A stretch of DNA of 64,000 nucleotides from Ciceribacter sp. T2.26MG-112.2 (lineage in GTDB: Bacteria; Pseudomonadota; Alphaproteobacteria; Rhizobiales; Rhizobiaceae). A program made the translations under genes and the position numbers. Positions 54,607 through 63,152 of this stretch are shown piece after piece. Within the stretch, counting starts at the first letter, position 1; every line of letters begins with the position of its first letter. The DNA lies in contig NZ_UEYQ01000011.1 in NCBI RefSeq assembly GCF_900492205.1, positions 58,894-122,893 on the forward strand, given 5' to 3'. The notes under the pieces were generated by a model that saw only the letters and a program-made list of their open reading frames with translations, did not search any database and was not told the DNA's origin.

Positions 54607-55734
54607 ATGCAGTTCGCACCCCAGCAGGACGAAGCCCTGAAAGCCGTTGCCAAATGGCTGAAGGAGGGCAAGCAGCCGGTGTTTCGCCTGTTCGGCTATG
54701 CCGGCACGGGCAAGACCACGCTTGCCCGGCATTTCGCCGAGAATGTCGATGGCGAGGTGCTGTTCGCAGCGTTTACCGGCAAGGCGGCGCAGGTGTTGCG
54801 CTCGCGCGGCGCGACCAACGCACGGACCATTCATTCGTTGATCTACCGGCCGCGCGGCGAGGAGGCCGTCGAGGACGAAGAGACCGGCCGCACCTCGATC
54901 GCGCCGATGTTTTCGATCAACCGGCAGAGTCCGCTCGCCAAGGCGGCGCTGATCGTCATCGACGAATGCTCGATGGTCGACGAGCAGCTCGGCCGCGACC
55001 TGATGAGCTTTGGCACGCCGATCCTGGTGCTCGGCGATCCCGGCCAGCTGCCGCCGGTCTCGGGCGGCGGCTTCTTCACCGACCAGGAGCCGGATTATCT
55101 GCTCACCGACATCCATCGCCAGGCGCGGGACAATCCGATCATCCAGCTCGCCATGCATGTGCGCGAGGGAAAGGAGATCATGTATGGCGACTACGGCACC
55201 GCCAAGGTGATTTCCAAGAACGAGGTGACGCAGGATCTGGTGCTCGGTGCCGACCAGGTGCTGGTCGGTACCAACAAGACGCGGCGGCGCTACAACAAGC
55301 GTCTGCGCGAGCTGAAAGGCTTCACCGTCGATTATCCGCAGGCGGGCGACAAGCTTGTGTGCCTGAGGAACGATCAGGTGAAGGGGCTGCTCAACGGCTC
55401 GCTGTGGCAGGTCATGACCTCGTCGCGCGAAACGGTAAAGCCCGGCATCAACCTGCTAATCAAGCCCGAGGACGACGACATGGATCGCGGCGCGGCGAAG
55501 ATCAAGCTGTTGAAGGCCGCCTTCGAGGACGTGGAGGCGGAGATCCCGTGGGCCACGCGCAAGCGCTATGACGAATTCGACTACGGCTACGCGCTGACGG
55601 TGCACAAGGCTCAAGGGTCGCAGTGGAACGACGTCGTGCTGTTCGACGAGAGCTGGGCCTTTCGCGACACGCGCGAACGCTGGCTCTATACCGCGGTGAC
55701 CCGCGCGGCGGAGACGCTCACCATCGTCCGGTGA
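54607..55734 (+). CDS. RecD-like ATP-dependent DNA helicase
   Basis: 375 residues, superfamily 1B helicase of the AAA_30/UvrD_C_2 type. Walker A is LFGYAGTGKTTLARHF near 29; Walker B is IVIDECSMVDEQL; then ILVLGDPGQLPPVSGGGFF and the final YALTVHKAQGSQWNDV and RWLYTAVTRAAETLTIV. It is much shorter than RecD or RecD2, lacking the N-terminal domains. ATG at 54607 gives the usual N-terminus FAPQQDEALKAVAKWL. Divergent from the exported-protein/sigma operon. A role in DNA repair or phage-type processing is inferred. Confidence 0.92.
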   Translation: MQFAPQQDEALKAVAKWLKEGKQPVFRLFGYAGTGKTTLARHFAENVDGEVLFAAFTGKAAQVLRSRGATNARTIHSLIYRPRGEEAVEDEETGRTSIAPMFSINRQSPLAKAALIVIDECSMVDEQLGRDLMSFGTPILVLGDPGQLPPVSGGGFFTDQEPDYLLTDIHRQARDNPIIQLAMHVREGKEIMYGDYGTAKVISKNEVTQDLVLGADQVLVGTNKTRRRYNKRLRELKGFTVDYPQAGDKLVCLRNDQVKGLLNGSLWQVMTSSRETVKPGINLLIKPEDDDMDRGAAKIKLLKAAFEDVEAEIPWATRKRYDEFDYGYALTVHKAQGSQWNDVVLFDESWAFRDTRERWLYTAVTRAAETLTIVR

Positions 55735-55750
55735 GCGTCTGCCGTGGTCC

Positions 55751-56251
55751 TTACTGCGTGAGCGCGGTCAGCGCCATGACGACGTCGCGCTCGCCCTTGC
55801 CGGACGCGGTGGCGATGTCGACGAGCGACTTGCCGGTTTCCGCGGCGGTGAAGCCCTTTTCCTTCAAGACTGCGATGAAAGCCTCTTCGGTCTGGTTGTA
55901 GAGTGGTGCGACCTGGGCGGGCGTACCATTGGCGACGAGCTCGATCATGGCGACCTGTGGGGAAACGGAAGTCGTTCCGGTCAGGGCCGGCCAGGCCATG
56001 GCAAGGCCGGCGGCGAGCGACAGGCCAAGCGCGATCGCCATGGGCGGACGCTTGAAATACATCAGGAACGGACGCCAGTTCTTCCAGATGTGCAGGACGA
56101 AGGGCAGGATGAGCACCATGCTCAGCCATTCATGCATCTCGCGGAAGGCGGAGGTGCCGAAGTGGAAAAACAGCGCGATACCGGAAACGAGCGAGACCAT
56201 GAACAGGCCGGTGGTGAAGGGCGTGGCGTAGCGGGAAAGGAAGGTGGGCAT
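55751..56251 (-). CDS. DUF4405 family membrane protein
   Basis: 166 residues with three membrane segments in the first 100 residues. The pattern FTTGLFMVSLVSGIALFFHFG, then MHEWLSMVLILPFVLHIWKNWRPF, with conserved His, matches DUF4405, which resembles the haem-binding cytochrome b561/DUF4405 fold. The C-terminal ~55 residues (IELVANGTPAQVAPLYNQTEE ... VDIATASGKGERDVVMAL) form a separate helical domain. ATG 56251 follows AAAGGG. It lies 96 bases downstream of the MerR-LuxR regulator gene on the same strand, so regulation by that protein is possible. Confidence 0.85.
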   Translation of the reverse strand: MPTFLSRYATPFTTGLFMVSLVSGIALFFHFGTSAFREMHEWLSMVLILPFVLHIWKNWRPFLMYFKRPPMAIALGLSLAAGLAMAWPALTGTTSVSPQVAMIELVANGTPAQVAPLYNQTEEAFIAVLKEKGFTAAETGKSLVDIATASGKGERDVVMALTALTQ

Positions 56252-56347
56252 GGGAGGACCCTTTTGTTGTTGAGTATACGTCACGTTTAAGCCCGCCGTG
56301 ACCGACTGTCCCGTTAAATCCTTGTCATATTTGACGAATTTCAAGTC

Positions 56348-57040
56348 TCACGAGGCGACGATGCCGAGCAGGACCGCCTTGGCGACCGCCTGGAAGCGGT
56401 TGTTGGCGTCGAGCTTGCGAATGATGGTGGTCTCGAGCGCCGCGACTTCCGAACTCGTCATCGACAGAGCGCGGGCGACGCGCAAGGGTGCATAACCCTC
56501 CGCCATGAGTTCGAGGCAGTGGCGTTCGTTCTCGTCGAGCGCAATCGAGGCGTGCCGGCTTGAGCGTTCGGATCGTCCGTCGATCGCCTCATGGGACAGG
56601 AGGGAGGCGAGTTGCTGCAACTGGCGATGGATGGTCGAAAGACTTGCCGTCAATTCGCGCTTTCGGGCGGTGAGCGCCTCCTCGAAGATCCCGTTTGCCT
56701 CCAGTTCGGAGCGGGCCGACTTGAGTGTCTCCATCAACTCCTGGATGCCCGCGACCGGCATGCCGATCTCGCGGCAGGCATTGATCAGCGCCATGCGGGC
56801 GATATCGCCGCGGCTATAGACGCGCATCAGGCCGATGCGTCGGGCGGAGAGCAGGCCTTTTTCCTCGTAGAAGTGAAGGGTGCGGTGGGTGACGCCAAAA
56901 ATCTCGGCCATATCGGCGATCGGAACGGGATCCGGCGGAATGTCGCGGGGCAGGGGGATGTCGGGAAGGTAGGTGCCATCGGCAGGGGCGCCGTCGCGCC
57001 GCTGGCTTTCGCCTTGCAGATATTTCGATCCGTCCGCCAT
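56348..57040 (-). CDS. MerR-LuxR double-HTH transcriptional regulator
   Basis: 230 residues. The N-terminal MerR domain is IADMAEIFGVTHRTLHFYEEKGLLSARRIGLMRVYSRGDIARMALI (about 42-88), then a dimerisation helix. The C-terminal ~65 residues are a LuxR/GerE helix-turn-helix: LDENERHCLELMAEGYAPLRVARALSMTSSEVAALETTIIRKLDANNRFQAV. Two DNA-binding domains in one chain are unusual. ATG 57040 has GGGGGAGG just upstream; longer starts exist. The ligand and targets are unknown. Confidence 0.9.
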   Translation of the reverse strand: MADGSKYLQGESQRRDGAPADGTYLPDIPLPRDIPPDPVPIADMAEIFGVTHRTLHFYEEKGLLSARRIGLMRVYSRGDIARMALINACREIGMPVAGIQELMETLKSARSELEANGIFEEALTARKRELTASLSTIHRQLQQLASLLSHEAIDGRSERSSRHASIALDENERHCLELMAEGYAPLRVARALSMTSSEVAALETTIIRKLDANNRFQAVAKAVLLGIVAS

Positions 57041-57230
57041 GACCTCCCCCGTCCAGCGTTGCATCAGGTCTGCGATGGCTGCCGCTCCCCCGGGAAGGTG
57101 CATTTGGCCGGCGCGTCTCCCCCGCACCGTCCTACGCCGTATATTCCAGGTTGTTCTGCAACAGTTATGTGAAACCAGCCTAGTCGGCTTGTTCGCGTTT
57201 GGCAAACGCGATCGTCGAACCCATGCGATC

Positions 57231-58256
57231 TCAGGATTGCCGGTGTGTCAGGGCCAGAAGGTCGGACAGTTCGGAGATGAAGGCGGGCAGTCGCTCTGGG
57301 TGGACCAGGCGCTGCTGGTGGCGGCTGGCCTCGAGGTAAGCGTCATGCGAATTCTCGAGCCTGTAGTGATAAGTGGCCTCAAGGCACTCCATCAACGGCG
57401 ATGACAGGCCGGCTGTGCGGCAGAAGGCATAGACTTCGCCGCTCAAGGTCAGGGTCCGGGCGACGAACTGGTTGGCGAAGGCGGCGATCTGGCGGCTGGT
57501 GGCCGTGGTGCCGGGCGGGTGCGACTGGGCGGCGATCGTCTCGCCGCTGGCAGGGTGCACGAGGCGGGCATGGAGCGGGCCGGTCCCGACCGCCGAGCAG
57601 AGGTTGAGCAGGAAATCGAGCTTGCCGGGCGCGACGGGTGGCGGCGACGATGGCGGGGCCAGCTTGAAGGCGCAGAGCCTGGCTTCCGAGAACCTGAGCG
57701 CGTTGTCGAAGGTTCGCGCCCGCCCGTCACTTGCGGCTGTGACGACGCAATGGACCATCGGCAGGGCAAGCAAATGCCGGTCGGACGCGTATCCGGACCC
57801 GGAACTGGTATCACCACCCGCAGCCTTGAGGTCGATGCGGATCTCTTCATCCGGATCCCGCTCCCGCTCGGCGATGCGCGGCAAGGCGGACTCGATCGGG
57901 CGACGGGCATCGGATCGCAGTTCATAGACCGGCACATAGCCGCCGAGCGGAATGCGGATGCGGACCGGATCGTTTCGACCCTCGTCGGCATAGTAGAGAT
58001 TGATGAGCCGCCGGAGCTTGCCGGCCTGCACCCGGACCAGGGCATCCACCCCGGGGTCGAGCGCGCCGTCGCGGCTGAATACATCCATGCCGATGGTCGA
58101 GCCCTTGAGTTGACGGGCAAGGCCGAGCTGTTCGCGCTCGACGACGAATTTGAGGAAGGTTCGCAGTCTCTGCGAGCGGGCGAATGTCTGGCTCGACAGG
58201 ATCGCCGAGAGCGCCAGACTTATCCTTCCCGCTTCGATAGGCCGATCCTGGCTCAT
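57231..58256 (-). CDS. Protein with winged-helix-like N-domain of rhizobial adenylate cyclase/TPR proteins
   Basis: 341 residues. The N-terminal ~115 residues (FLKFVVEREQLGLARQLKGSTIGMDVFSRDGALDPGVDALVRVQAGKLRRLINLYY, then VRIRIPLGGYVPVYE) match the DNA-binding-like domain found at the start of large rhizobial TPR or cyclase-type regulators. The rest has no cyclase or TPR repeats that I recognise. It is therefore a short stand-alone version, perhaps a regulator. It sits beside the MerR-LuxR gene in the same orientation. Function unknown. Confidence 0.7.
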   Translation of the reverse strand: MSQDRPIEAGRISLALSAILSSQTFARSQRLRTFLKFVVEREQLGLARQLKGSTIGMDVFSRDGALDPGVDALVRVQAGKLRRLINLYYADEGRNDPVRIRIPLGGYVPVYELRSDARRPIESALPRIAERERDPDEEIRIDLKAAGGDTSSGSGYASDRHLLALPMVHCVVTAASDGRARTFDNALRFSEARLCAFKLAPPSSPPPVAPGKLDFLLNLCSAVGTGPLHARLVHPASGETIAAQSHPPGTTATSRQIAAFANQFVARTLTLSGEVYAFCRTAGLSSPLMECLEATYHYRLENSHDAYLEASRHQQRLVHPERLPAFISELSDLLALTHRQS

Positions 58257-58565
58257 TGCCTCTCCATGGGTTCATCGCCCTGGCGCCGTTTTCACCGGTT
58301 TGGCACGGCTCGGCAGGGTGCTGGGGTGCAGCAGCTTTGCGCGAACTTAGCGGTTGTGACGGATGACACAATGCGAAACCTGAGAATCGCGGTCGGAAAG
58401 TGCCGTCAATACCGTAAATCGAGGGGCCAGGGAGGCGCGCCTGCAGCACGCAGCCGTCTACCCATCAGTTTCGTCAATGAACGCATATGTGATTCTCGTT
58501 GGCCTTCGGCGGCATGATCGCCTAAATGGTGATCGGACCCATATTCCTTCATGGACACTGCCCGA
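58257..58565. other. Intergenic region before pdxJ
   Basis: About 309 bases between the divergent winged-helix-like regulator gene and pdxJ. Promoters of both presumably lie here. No gene, RNA or repeat is recognised. Confidence 0.5.
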
Positions 58566-59318
58566 ATGCCCGCCAAGCTTTCCGTAAACCTCAATGCCAT
58601 TGCCATGCTGCGCAACCGCCGCGATCTACCCTGGCCGGACGTCGCCCATCTCGGCCGGATCGCCCTTGGCGCCGGTGCAAGCGGGCTGACCGTGCATCCG
58701 CGCCCGGACCAGCGGCACATCCGCTTTTCCGACCTGCCGGTGCTGCGGGCGCTGATCGACGACGAATTCCCGGAGGCAGAGTTCAATATCGAGGGCTATC
58801 CGACGGAGGAATTCCTTGCGCTGTGCGAGGCGACCGAGCCGGAGCAGGTGACGCTGGTGCCGGACGATCCGAGCCAGGCGACCTCCGACCATGGCTGGGA
58901 TTTCGCCAGGCACCGGTCTTTCCTCAGCGAAGTCGTCGCGCGGCTGAAGGCCAAGGGCATGCGCGTGTCGCTGTTTGCCGACGGCGACGGCAATGCGGAT
59001 GCGGTGAGACAGGCGCGCGAGACGGGCGCCGACCGGATCGAACTCTACACAGGGCCCTATGGCGGCTGCTACGACAATCCGGCAAAGGCTGCCGAAGAGA
59101 TCGACCTTCTCGGTCGCACGGCCGATGCGGCGCTTGCCGTCGGTCTTGCCGTCAATGCCGGCCATGACCTGACGGTCGCCAACCTTCCGGCCCTGATCAA
59201 GCGTATTCCCAAACTGGCCGAAGTGTCGATCGGCCACGGCCTGACGGCCGATGCGCTGGAGTTCGGCATGGCGGAAACGGTACGCCGTTTCCGCCATGCC
59301 TGCGGCCAGAAGATCTGA
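58566..59318 (+). CDS. pdxJ: Pyridoxine 5'-phosphate synthase
   Basis: 250-residue TIM barrel that condenses 1-deoxyxylulose 5-phosphate with 3-hydroxy-1-aminoacetone phosphate to give pyridoxine phosphate. Motifs: [37 protein letters not shown] (catalytic His), FNIEGYP (Glu) and VNAGHDLTV (His). ATG 58566 gives the usual start [12 protein letters not shown]; an ATG at 58551 adds five residues. Cytoplasmic vitamin B6 synthesis. No acpS is adjacent. Confidence 0.96.
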   Translation: MPAKLSVNLNAIAMLRNRRDLPWPDVAHLGRIALGAGASGLTVHPRPDQRHIRFSDLPVLRALIDDEFPEAEFNIEGYPTEEFLALCEATEPEQVTLVPDDPSQATSDHGWDFARHRSFLSEVVARLKAKGMRVSLFADGDGNADAVRQARETGADRIELYTGPYGGCYDNPAKAAEEIDLLGRTADAALAVGLAVNAGHDLTVANLPALIKRIPKLAEVSIGHGLTADALEFGMAETVRRFRHACGQKI

Positions 59319-59367
59319 CGGCGGAAGGCGGTCCCGCGCATCGGATCGTCCGGCCCCGGGGGTCTCG

Positions 59368-60249
59368 TCAGCCGAGGGCAGCCTTGTTGGCTTCGAGGAA
59401 ATCCTTCAGCGACAGGCGCTTGACGCCCGACAGCGTTTCGGCGTCGGCCGTCGCCATGGCGATCTTGCCTTCGCGCGTATTGGCGTCGAAGGACACGAAA
59501 GTCGGGATGAAGGGCGCGGGCACGCCGGCGGCGGCCATGCCTTCGGACAGCTGGGCATCGGTCAGGTTGACGACGGCGAGCGGCTTGCCGGTCACCTCGC
59601 GCACCAGGGCGGCGATTTCTTCCGTCGTATAGGCCGTCTCTCCGGTCAGCGTGTAGATCGCGTTGCCTTCTGCCGGCTTGGCGAGGCCTGCGGCGATGGC
59701 GCGGGCTATGTCTTCGCGGGCGATATGGGCGATCCGGCCGTCACCGGCCGAGGTGTACCAGTGCCCGCTGGCGAGCGCCTGCGGCAGGCTCATGAACAGG
59801 TTCTCCATGTACCAGCCATTGCGGAAGATGGTGTAGGCGAGGCCGGAGGCCTTGATCGCCTGTTCCGTTCCCAGATGATCGCCCTTGAAGGTGATCTCAG
59901 AATCTTCCGGCTGCGGCATGGAGGTGTAGAAGATGCGCCCGACGCCCGCGGCCTTGGCGGCTGCAACGGCGGCGCTGTGCTGAACGAGGCGCTTGCCCGG
60001 CGTGCCGAGTTCGTCGGTGGAGACGATCAGCAGCCGGTCGATGCCGGAGAAGGCGGCTTCGAGCGAGGCCTTGTCATCGAAATCGACGCGACGTGTTTCG
60101 ACGCCGAGGGCCGCCAGGTCGGCGAGCCTGGCGGTGTCGCGGCTGCCGGCGACGATGTCCGAGGGGCTCAGCTTCCGGCTTTCGATCAGATGCTTGATGA
60201 CGAGGCGGCCGAGATGGCCGGCGGCGCCGGTGACGAGGATCTTGCTCAT
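59368..60249 (-). CDS. NmrA-like SDR, NAD(P)H:quinone oxidoreductase type
   Basis: 293 residues. The Rossmann motif is ILVTGAAGHLGRLVIKHL, followed by VAGSRDTARLADLAALGV, RRVDFDDKASL and IFYTSMPQPEDSE, as in QorB/NmrA-like atypical SDRs. These reduce quinones or sense NADP redox state. It diverges from an HxlR regulator gene across about 139 bases containing a palindromic operator, so redox-dependent control by that protein is likely. ATG 60249 follows AAAGGAAAG. Confidence 0.92.
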   Translation of the reverse strand: MSKILVTGAAGHLGRLVIKHLIESRKLSPSDIVAGSRDTARLADLAALGVETRRVDFDDKASLEAAFSGIDRLLIVSTDELGTPGKRLVQHSAAVAAAKAAGVGRIFYTSMPQPEDSEITFKGDHLGTEQAIKASGLAYTIFRNGWYMENLFMSLPQALASGHWYTSAGDGRIAHIAREDIARAIAAGLAKPAEGNAIYTLTGETAYTTEEIAALVREVTGKPLAVVNLTDAQLSEGMAAAGVPAPFIPTFVSFDANTREGKIAMATADAETLSGVKRLSLKDFLEANKAALG

Positions 60250-60296
60250 GGTCTTTCCTTTGGCGATGGCGGCAGGCGCCGCCGAACGAATAGCTG

Positions 60297-60311
60297 CTCT
60301 CAAAATGAGAG
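60297..60311. promoter_or_regulatory. Palindromic operator between SDR and HxlR genes
   Basis: CTCTCA-AAA-TGAGAG is a perfect 6+6 dyad lying between the divergent SDR and hxlR-type genes. A degenerate copy, CACTAAAATGGAG, follows at about 60315-60327. This is the expected position for autoregulation by the HxlR protein. Confidence 0.6.
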
Positions 60312-60388
60312 TTGCACTAAAATGGAGATTGACCGGCGCTTGTAAAGAAGGCAGTTTTTGGTGCCCACCTTACCGATAGGGAACCGCC

Positions 60389-60793
60389 ATGACCGTTGCC
60401 ATTACCCGTTTTGAAGAGAAGATCGCCGGATACGGGGGGGACGGACCCAAGCTGGAGAACTGTCCGGTGCGCACCGTGATCGATCACATCGGCGGCAAAT
60501 GGTCGACGCTGCTGCTGCTGGCGCTGTCGGAAAAGCCCTATCGCTTCGGCGAACTTCGTCGGCTGGTGCCGGACATTTCGCAGCGCATGCTGACCCAGAC
60601 GCTGCGCGACCTGGAGCGCGACGGCTATGTGCTGCGCACCGTGTTTCCGACCAAGCCGCCGAGCGTCGAATATCGGCTGACGGATCTCGGGCACTCGTTG
60701 TTCAAGGCGTTGTGCGTGCTGCTCGAATGGGCGGAGGCGAATTTTCTTGCCGTCAAGGATGCCCGCCGCAGCTTCGACGAACGCAATGCCTGA
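60389..60793 (+). CDS. HxlR family transcriptional regulator
   Basis: 134 residues. The HxlR winged helix includes [78 protein letters not shown]; the Cys before the helix is conserved and may sense oxidants or aldehydes. The gene diverges from the NmrA-like SDR and probably represses it. Convergent with the MarR-GNAT gene. Confidence 0.93.
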   Translation: MTVAITRFEEKIAGYGGDGPKLENCPVRTVIDHIGGKWSTLLLLALSEKPYRFGELRRLVPDISQRMLTQTLRDLERDGYVLRTVFPTKPPSVEYRLTDLGHSLFKALCVLLEWAEANFLAVKDARRSFDERNA

Positions 60794-60801
60794 GGCTGTC
60801 G

Positions 60802-61731
60802 TCAGAGATCGAGCGTCCAGGTCTGGCCGTTGAGTTCAGGCCCGAACATTGAGTGTCTTTCCTCGGCGACCAGACGGAAGCCTGCCGCGACATAGATATG
60901 GCGCGCCGTGTGCAGGATGTCGTTGGTCCACAGCGTGAGCTGGCGGTAGCCGGCATTGCGGGCAAAGTGCACGCATTGCTCGACCAGCAGCTTGCCGAGC
61001 CCAAGGCCACGGGCTGCCTCATCGACAAACAGCATTCTCAGCTTGGCGACGCCGTCGCCGCCGTCCATCACGATGACCGAACCGACCCGCAGGCCGGCGC
61101 GCTCGGCGATCCAGCAATGATCGCGCCCGGCGTCGTAGCGCTCGAGGAAGTCCGCCGCCACCTGGCTGACCAGGGCCTCGAAGCGCCCGTTCCAGCCAAA
61201 TGTGCCGACATAGAACTCGGTCTGCGACTGGACCATCCAGCCGAGGTCGCCCGGACGATGCGGACGCAGGATAGCGGGGGTGTGGGCGCGGGTTTCCGGC
61301 TCGATCAGGCGGGTGATGGTTGCCATCGCTTCGACGAGGGACGCCTTTTCGGACCGTCCGAGCGGTGCCAACATCTGGCGCAACTGGTTGCTCGAGAGCT
61401 CGGCCAGCGTCTCGAATTCGGTGCGTCCCTTGTCGGTCAGGGCGAGTCGCTGGCTTCGTCCGTCGGTCGGGTCCTGGGCGACCGTGACGAGGCCGCGTTC
61501 GCGGAATTTCTTCAGTATGCGGCTGAGATAGGCCGGGTCGAGGTGCAGGTCACGCACCAGTTCCACGGCAAGGACTTCTACGCGCGTGCCGATCTCGTAG
61601 ACGATGCGGGCCTCGGCCAGCGTGTAATCGGCCTTGAGATAGGCGCGGTCGAGGATGCCGATCCGGTCGGTGTAGAACCGATTGAAGGCGCGCATCGCCT
61701 CGATTGTCGTGACGTCTGTGGATTCGCGCAT
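60802..61731 (-). CDS. MarR-GNAT fusion protein
   Basis: 309 residues. The N-terminal ~150 are a MarR winged helix (LAVELVRDLHLDPAYLSRILKKFRERGLVTVAQDPTDGRSQRLALTDKG). The C-terminal half is a GNAT acetyltransferase (AKLRMLFVDEAARGLGLGKLLVEQCVHFARNAGYRQLTLWTN). Such fusions are known in several bacteria, but the substrate is usually unknown. It is downstream of the racemase gene on the same strand with 77 bases between, which hold a palindromic operator. Self-regulation is likely. Confidence 0.93.
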   Translation of the reverse strand: MRESTDVTTIEAMRAFNRFYTDRIGILDRAYLKADYTLAEARIVYEIGTRVEVLAVELVRDLHLDPAYLSRILKKFRERGLVTVAQDPTDGRSQRLALTDKGRTEFETLAELSSNQLRQMLAPLGRSEKASLVEAMATITRLIEPETRAHTPAILRPHRPGDLGWMVQSQTEFYVGTFGWNGRFEALVSQVAADFLERYDAGRDHCWIAERAGLRVGSVIVMDGGDGVAKLRMLFVDEAARGLGLGKLLVEQCVHFARNAGYRQLTLWTNDILHTARHIYVAAGFRLVAEERHSMFGPELNGQTWTLDL

Positions 61732-61782
61732 GGACCGGACCTCCTCTCGAGGTCCGATTCACTAGCACCGTAGTTGCCCCTT

Positions 61783-61796
61783 GACAATCAGATGAT
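61783..61796. promoter_or_regulatory. MarR-type operator before the MarR-GNAT gene
   Basis: CAATCA-GA-TGATTG is a perfect inverted repeat, flanked by further GAC/GTC symmetry (GACAATCAGATGATTGAC). It is 52-65 bases before the MarR-GNAT start codon, a typical site for MarR autoregulation. Confidence 0.55.
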
Positions 61797-61808
61797 TGAC
61801 GCAGTCAA

Positions 61809-62525
61809 CTAAATGGCAAGTTTGAGGGCCGGTTCGGCACTGAGCGCGAAATCGGCCGCGGCGCGCGAATGAATGGTCGTCGAATCGAAGCCGGGCAAGG
61901 GCAGGGCATCGGGATCGAGGAGGAGGCAGATTTCCGTGCATCCGAGGATGACGCAGTCCGCGCCAGCCTGCCTGGCCTTGTCGATGATGGCGATATAGGC
62001 CTCGCGTGAGGCATCCTTGACCGCACCGGCGCAGAGTTCGTCGAAGATCACGTCGTGGATGATCGTGCGGTCATCGGCCTCCGGCACGCGTGGATCAAGA
62101 CCAAGCGCGCGCATGCGGTCCGTGTAGAAGCCATGTTCCATGGTGTATCGGGTGGCGAGAACCAGCGGACGGCGGAAACCGGCGGACTTGATGACTGCTG
62201 CGGTCTCGTCGACGATGTGGAGAAGGGGGATGTCGAGGCGGGCGGCGACGCCGTCCGCGACGAGGTGCATGGTGTTGGTGCAGATCAGGATGCAATCGGC
62301 GCCGGCGACTTGCAGCCCGAGTGCGCAGTCGGCGAGGCGCTTCTCGGCGAGATCCCAGCGACCGGCCTTCTGGTAGCCGACGATTTCTTCGAAGTTGACG
62401 GAGTGCATCAGGACTTCCGCCGAGGCGATGCCGCCGAGCTCGGCGCGGACCATCTCGTTGATGAGGCGGTAATAGACCGCCGTGCTCTCGAAACTCATGC
62501 CGCCGATCAGGCCGATTGTCTTCAT
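61809..62525 (-). CDS. Aspartate/glutamate racemase family protein
   Basis: 238 residues. It has IGLIGGMSFESTAVYYRLIN at the start and the two catalytic Cys in ILICTNTMH and VILGCTEICLLL. The length and motifs match the YgeA-type broad-specificity amino acid racemases. Substrate is not determined. It diverges from an Lrp-family regulator gene across 160 bases, so it is probably controlled by that regulator in response to an amino acid. Confidence 0.93.
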   Translation of the reverse strand: MKTIGLIGGMSFESTAVYYRLINEMVRAELGGIASAEVLMHSVNFEEIVGYQKAGRWDLAEKRLADCALGLQVAGADCILICTNTMHLVADGVAARLDIPLLHIVDETAAVIKSAGFRRPLVLATRYTMEHGFYTDRMRALGLDPRVPEADDRTIIHDVIFDELCAGAVKDASREAYIAIIDKARQAGADCVILGCTEICLLLDPDALPLPGFDSTTIHSRAAADFALSAEPALKLAI

Positions 62526-62685
62526 GGTCGTGTACCCCTGGTTTGCTGGCGGGGATTATGGCCAAGCCTGCGGGCAATTGGTTTGCATTCTTGCCACCAG
62601 AGACGCTGTTCGGCGCGTGTGAATTGCGCGTCTCGCGTAAAGTGTGCATATTTTTTGCGCGTGGTGAAGTTTACTCGAGGGTGGA

Positions 62686-63150
62686 ATGCTGGACGAGCGC
62701 GATCGGAAGATTCTGGATGCATTGCAGCGGGACGCATCCGTTGCTGTTGCTGAACTCGCGGAAAAGGTTGCGCTATCCCCGTCGGCCTGTTCGCGGCGCA
62801 TCCAGCGGCTGGAGGAGGCGGGCTATATCGCTCGCCGCGTGGTCGTGCTCGACCGGGAGCGTATCGGCGTGCCGACCACGGTCTTTGCCCTGATCAAGAC
62901 GGCGCATCACTCGGACGAATGGATCGAGAGCTTTCGCAAGGCGATCAGCGATCTTGGCGAGATTGTCGAGGCACACCGCCTCACCGGCTCCTATGACTAT
63001 CTGCTGAAGATCGTTCTGCCGCGCGTCGAGCACTACGACGTCGTCTATCGGCGCCTGGTCAAGCGGATCGAGCTGTTCGACGTTTCCGCCTTCATCTCCA
63101 TGGAGACGCTGAAGGCGGGAACGGTCGTGCCGGTCGATTATGCGGAATAG
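62686..63150 (+). CDS. Lrp/AsnC family transcriptional regulator
   Basis: 154 residues. The N-terminal HTH is LDERDRKILDALQRDASVAVAELAEKVALSPSACSRRIQRLEEAGYI. The C-terminal RAM (ACT-like) domain contains EAHRLTGSYDYLLKIVLPRVEHYDVVYRRLVKRI, which binds an amino acid effector. ATG 62686 follows GAGGGTGG. It is divergent from the racemase gene, a typical Lrp-target arrangement. The effector is unknown. Confidence 0.95.
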   Translation: MLDERDRKILDALQRDASVAVAELAEKVALSPSACSRRIQRLEEAGYIARRVVVLDRERIGVPTTVFALIKTAHHSDEWIESFRKAISDLGEIVEAHRLTGSYDYLLKIVLPRVEHYDVVYRRLVKRIELFDVSAFISMETLKAGTVVPVDYAE

Positions 63151-63152
63151 GT

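Noticed and set aside
54607..55734. Full RecD or RecD2
   Set aside because: The protein lacks the N-terminal domains of those enzymes and no recB or recC is nearby.
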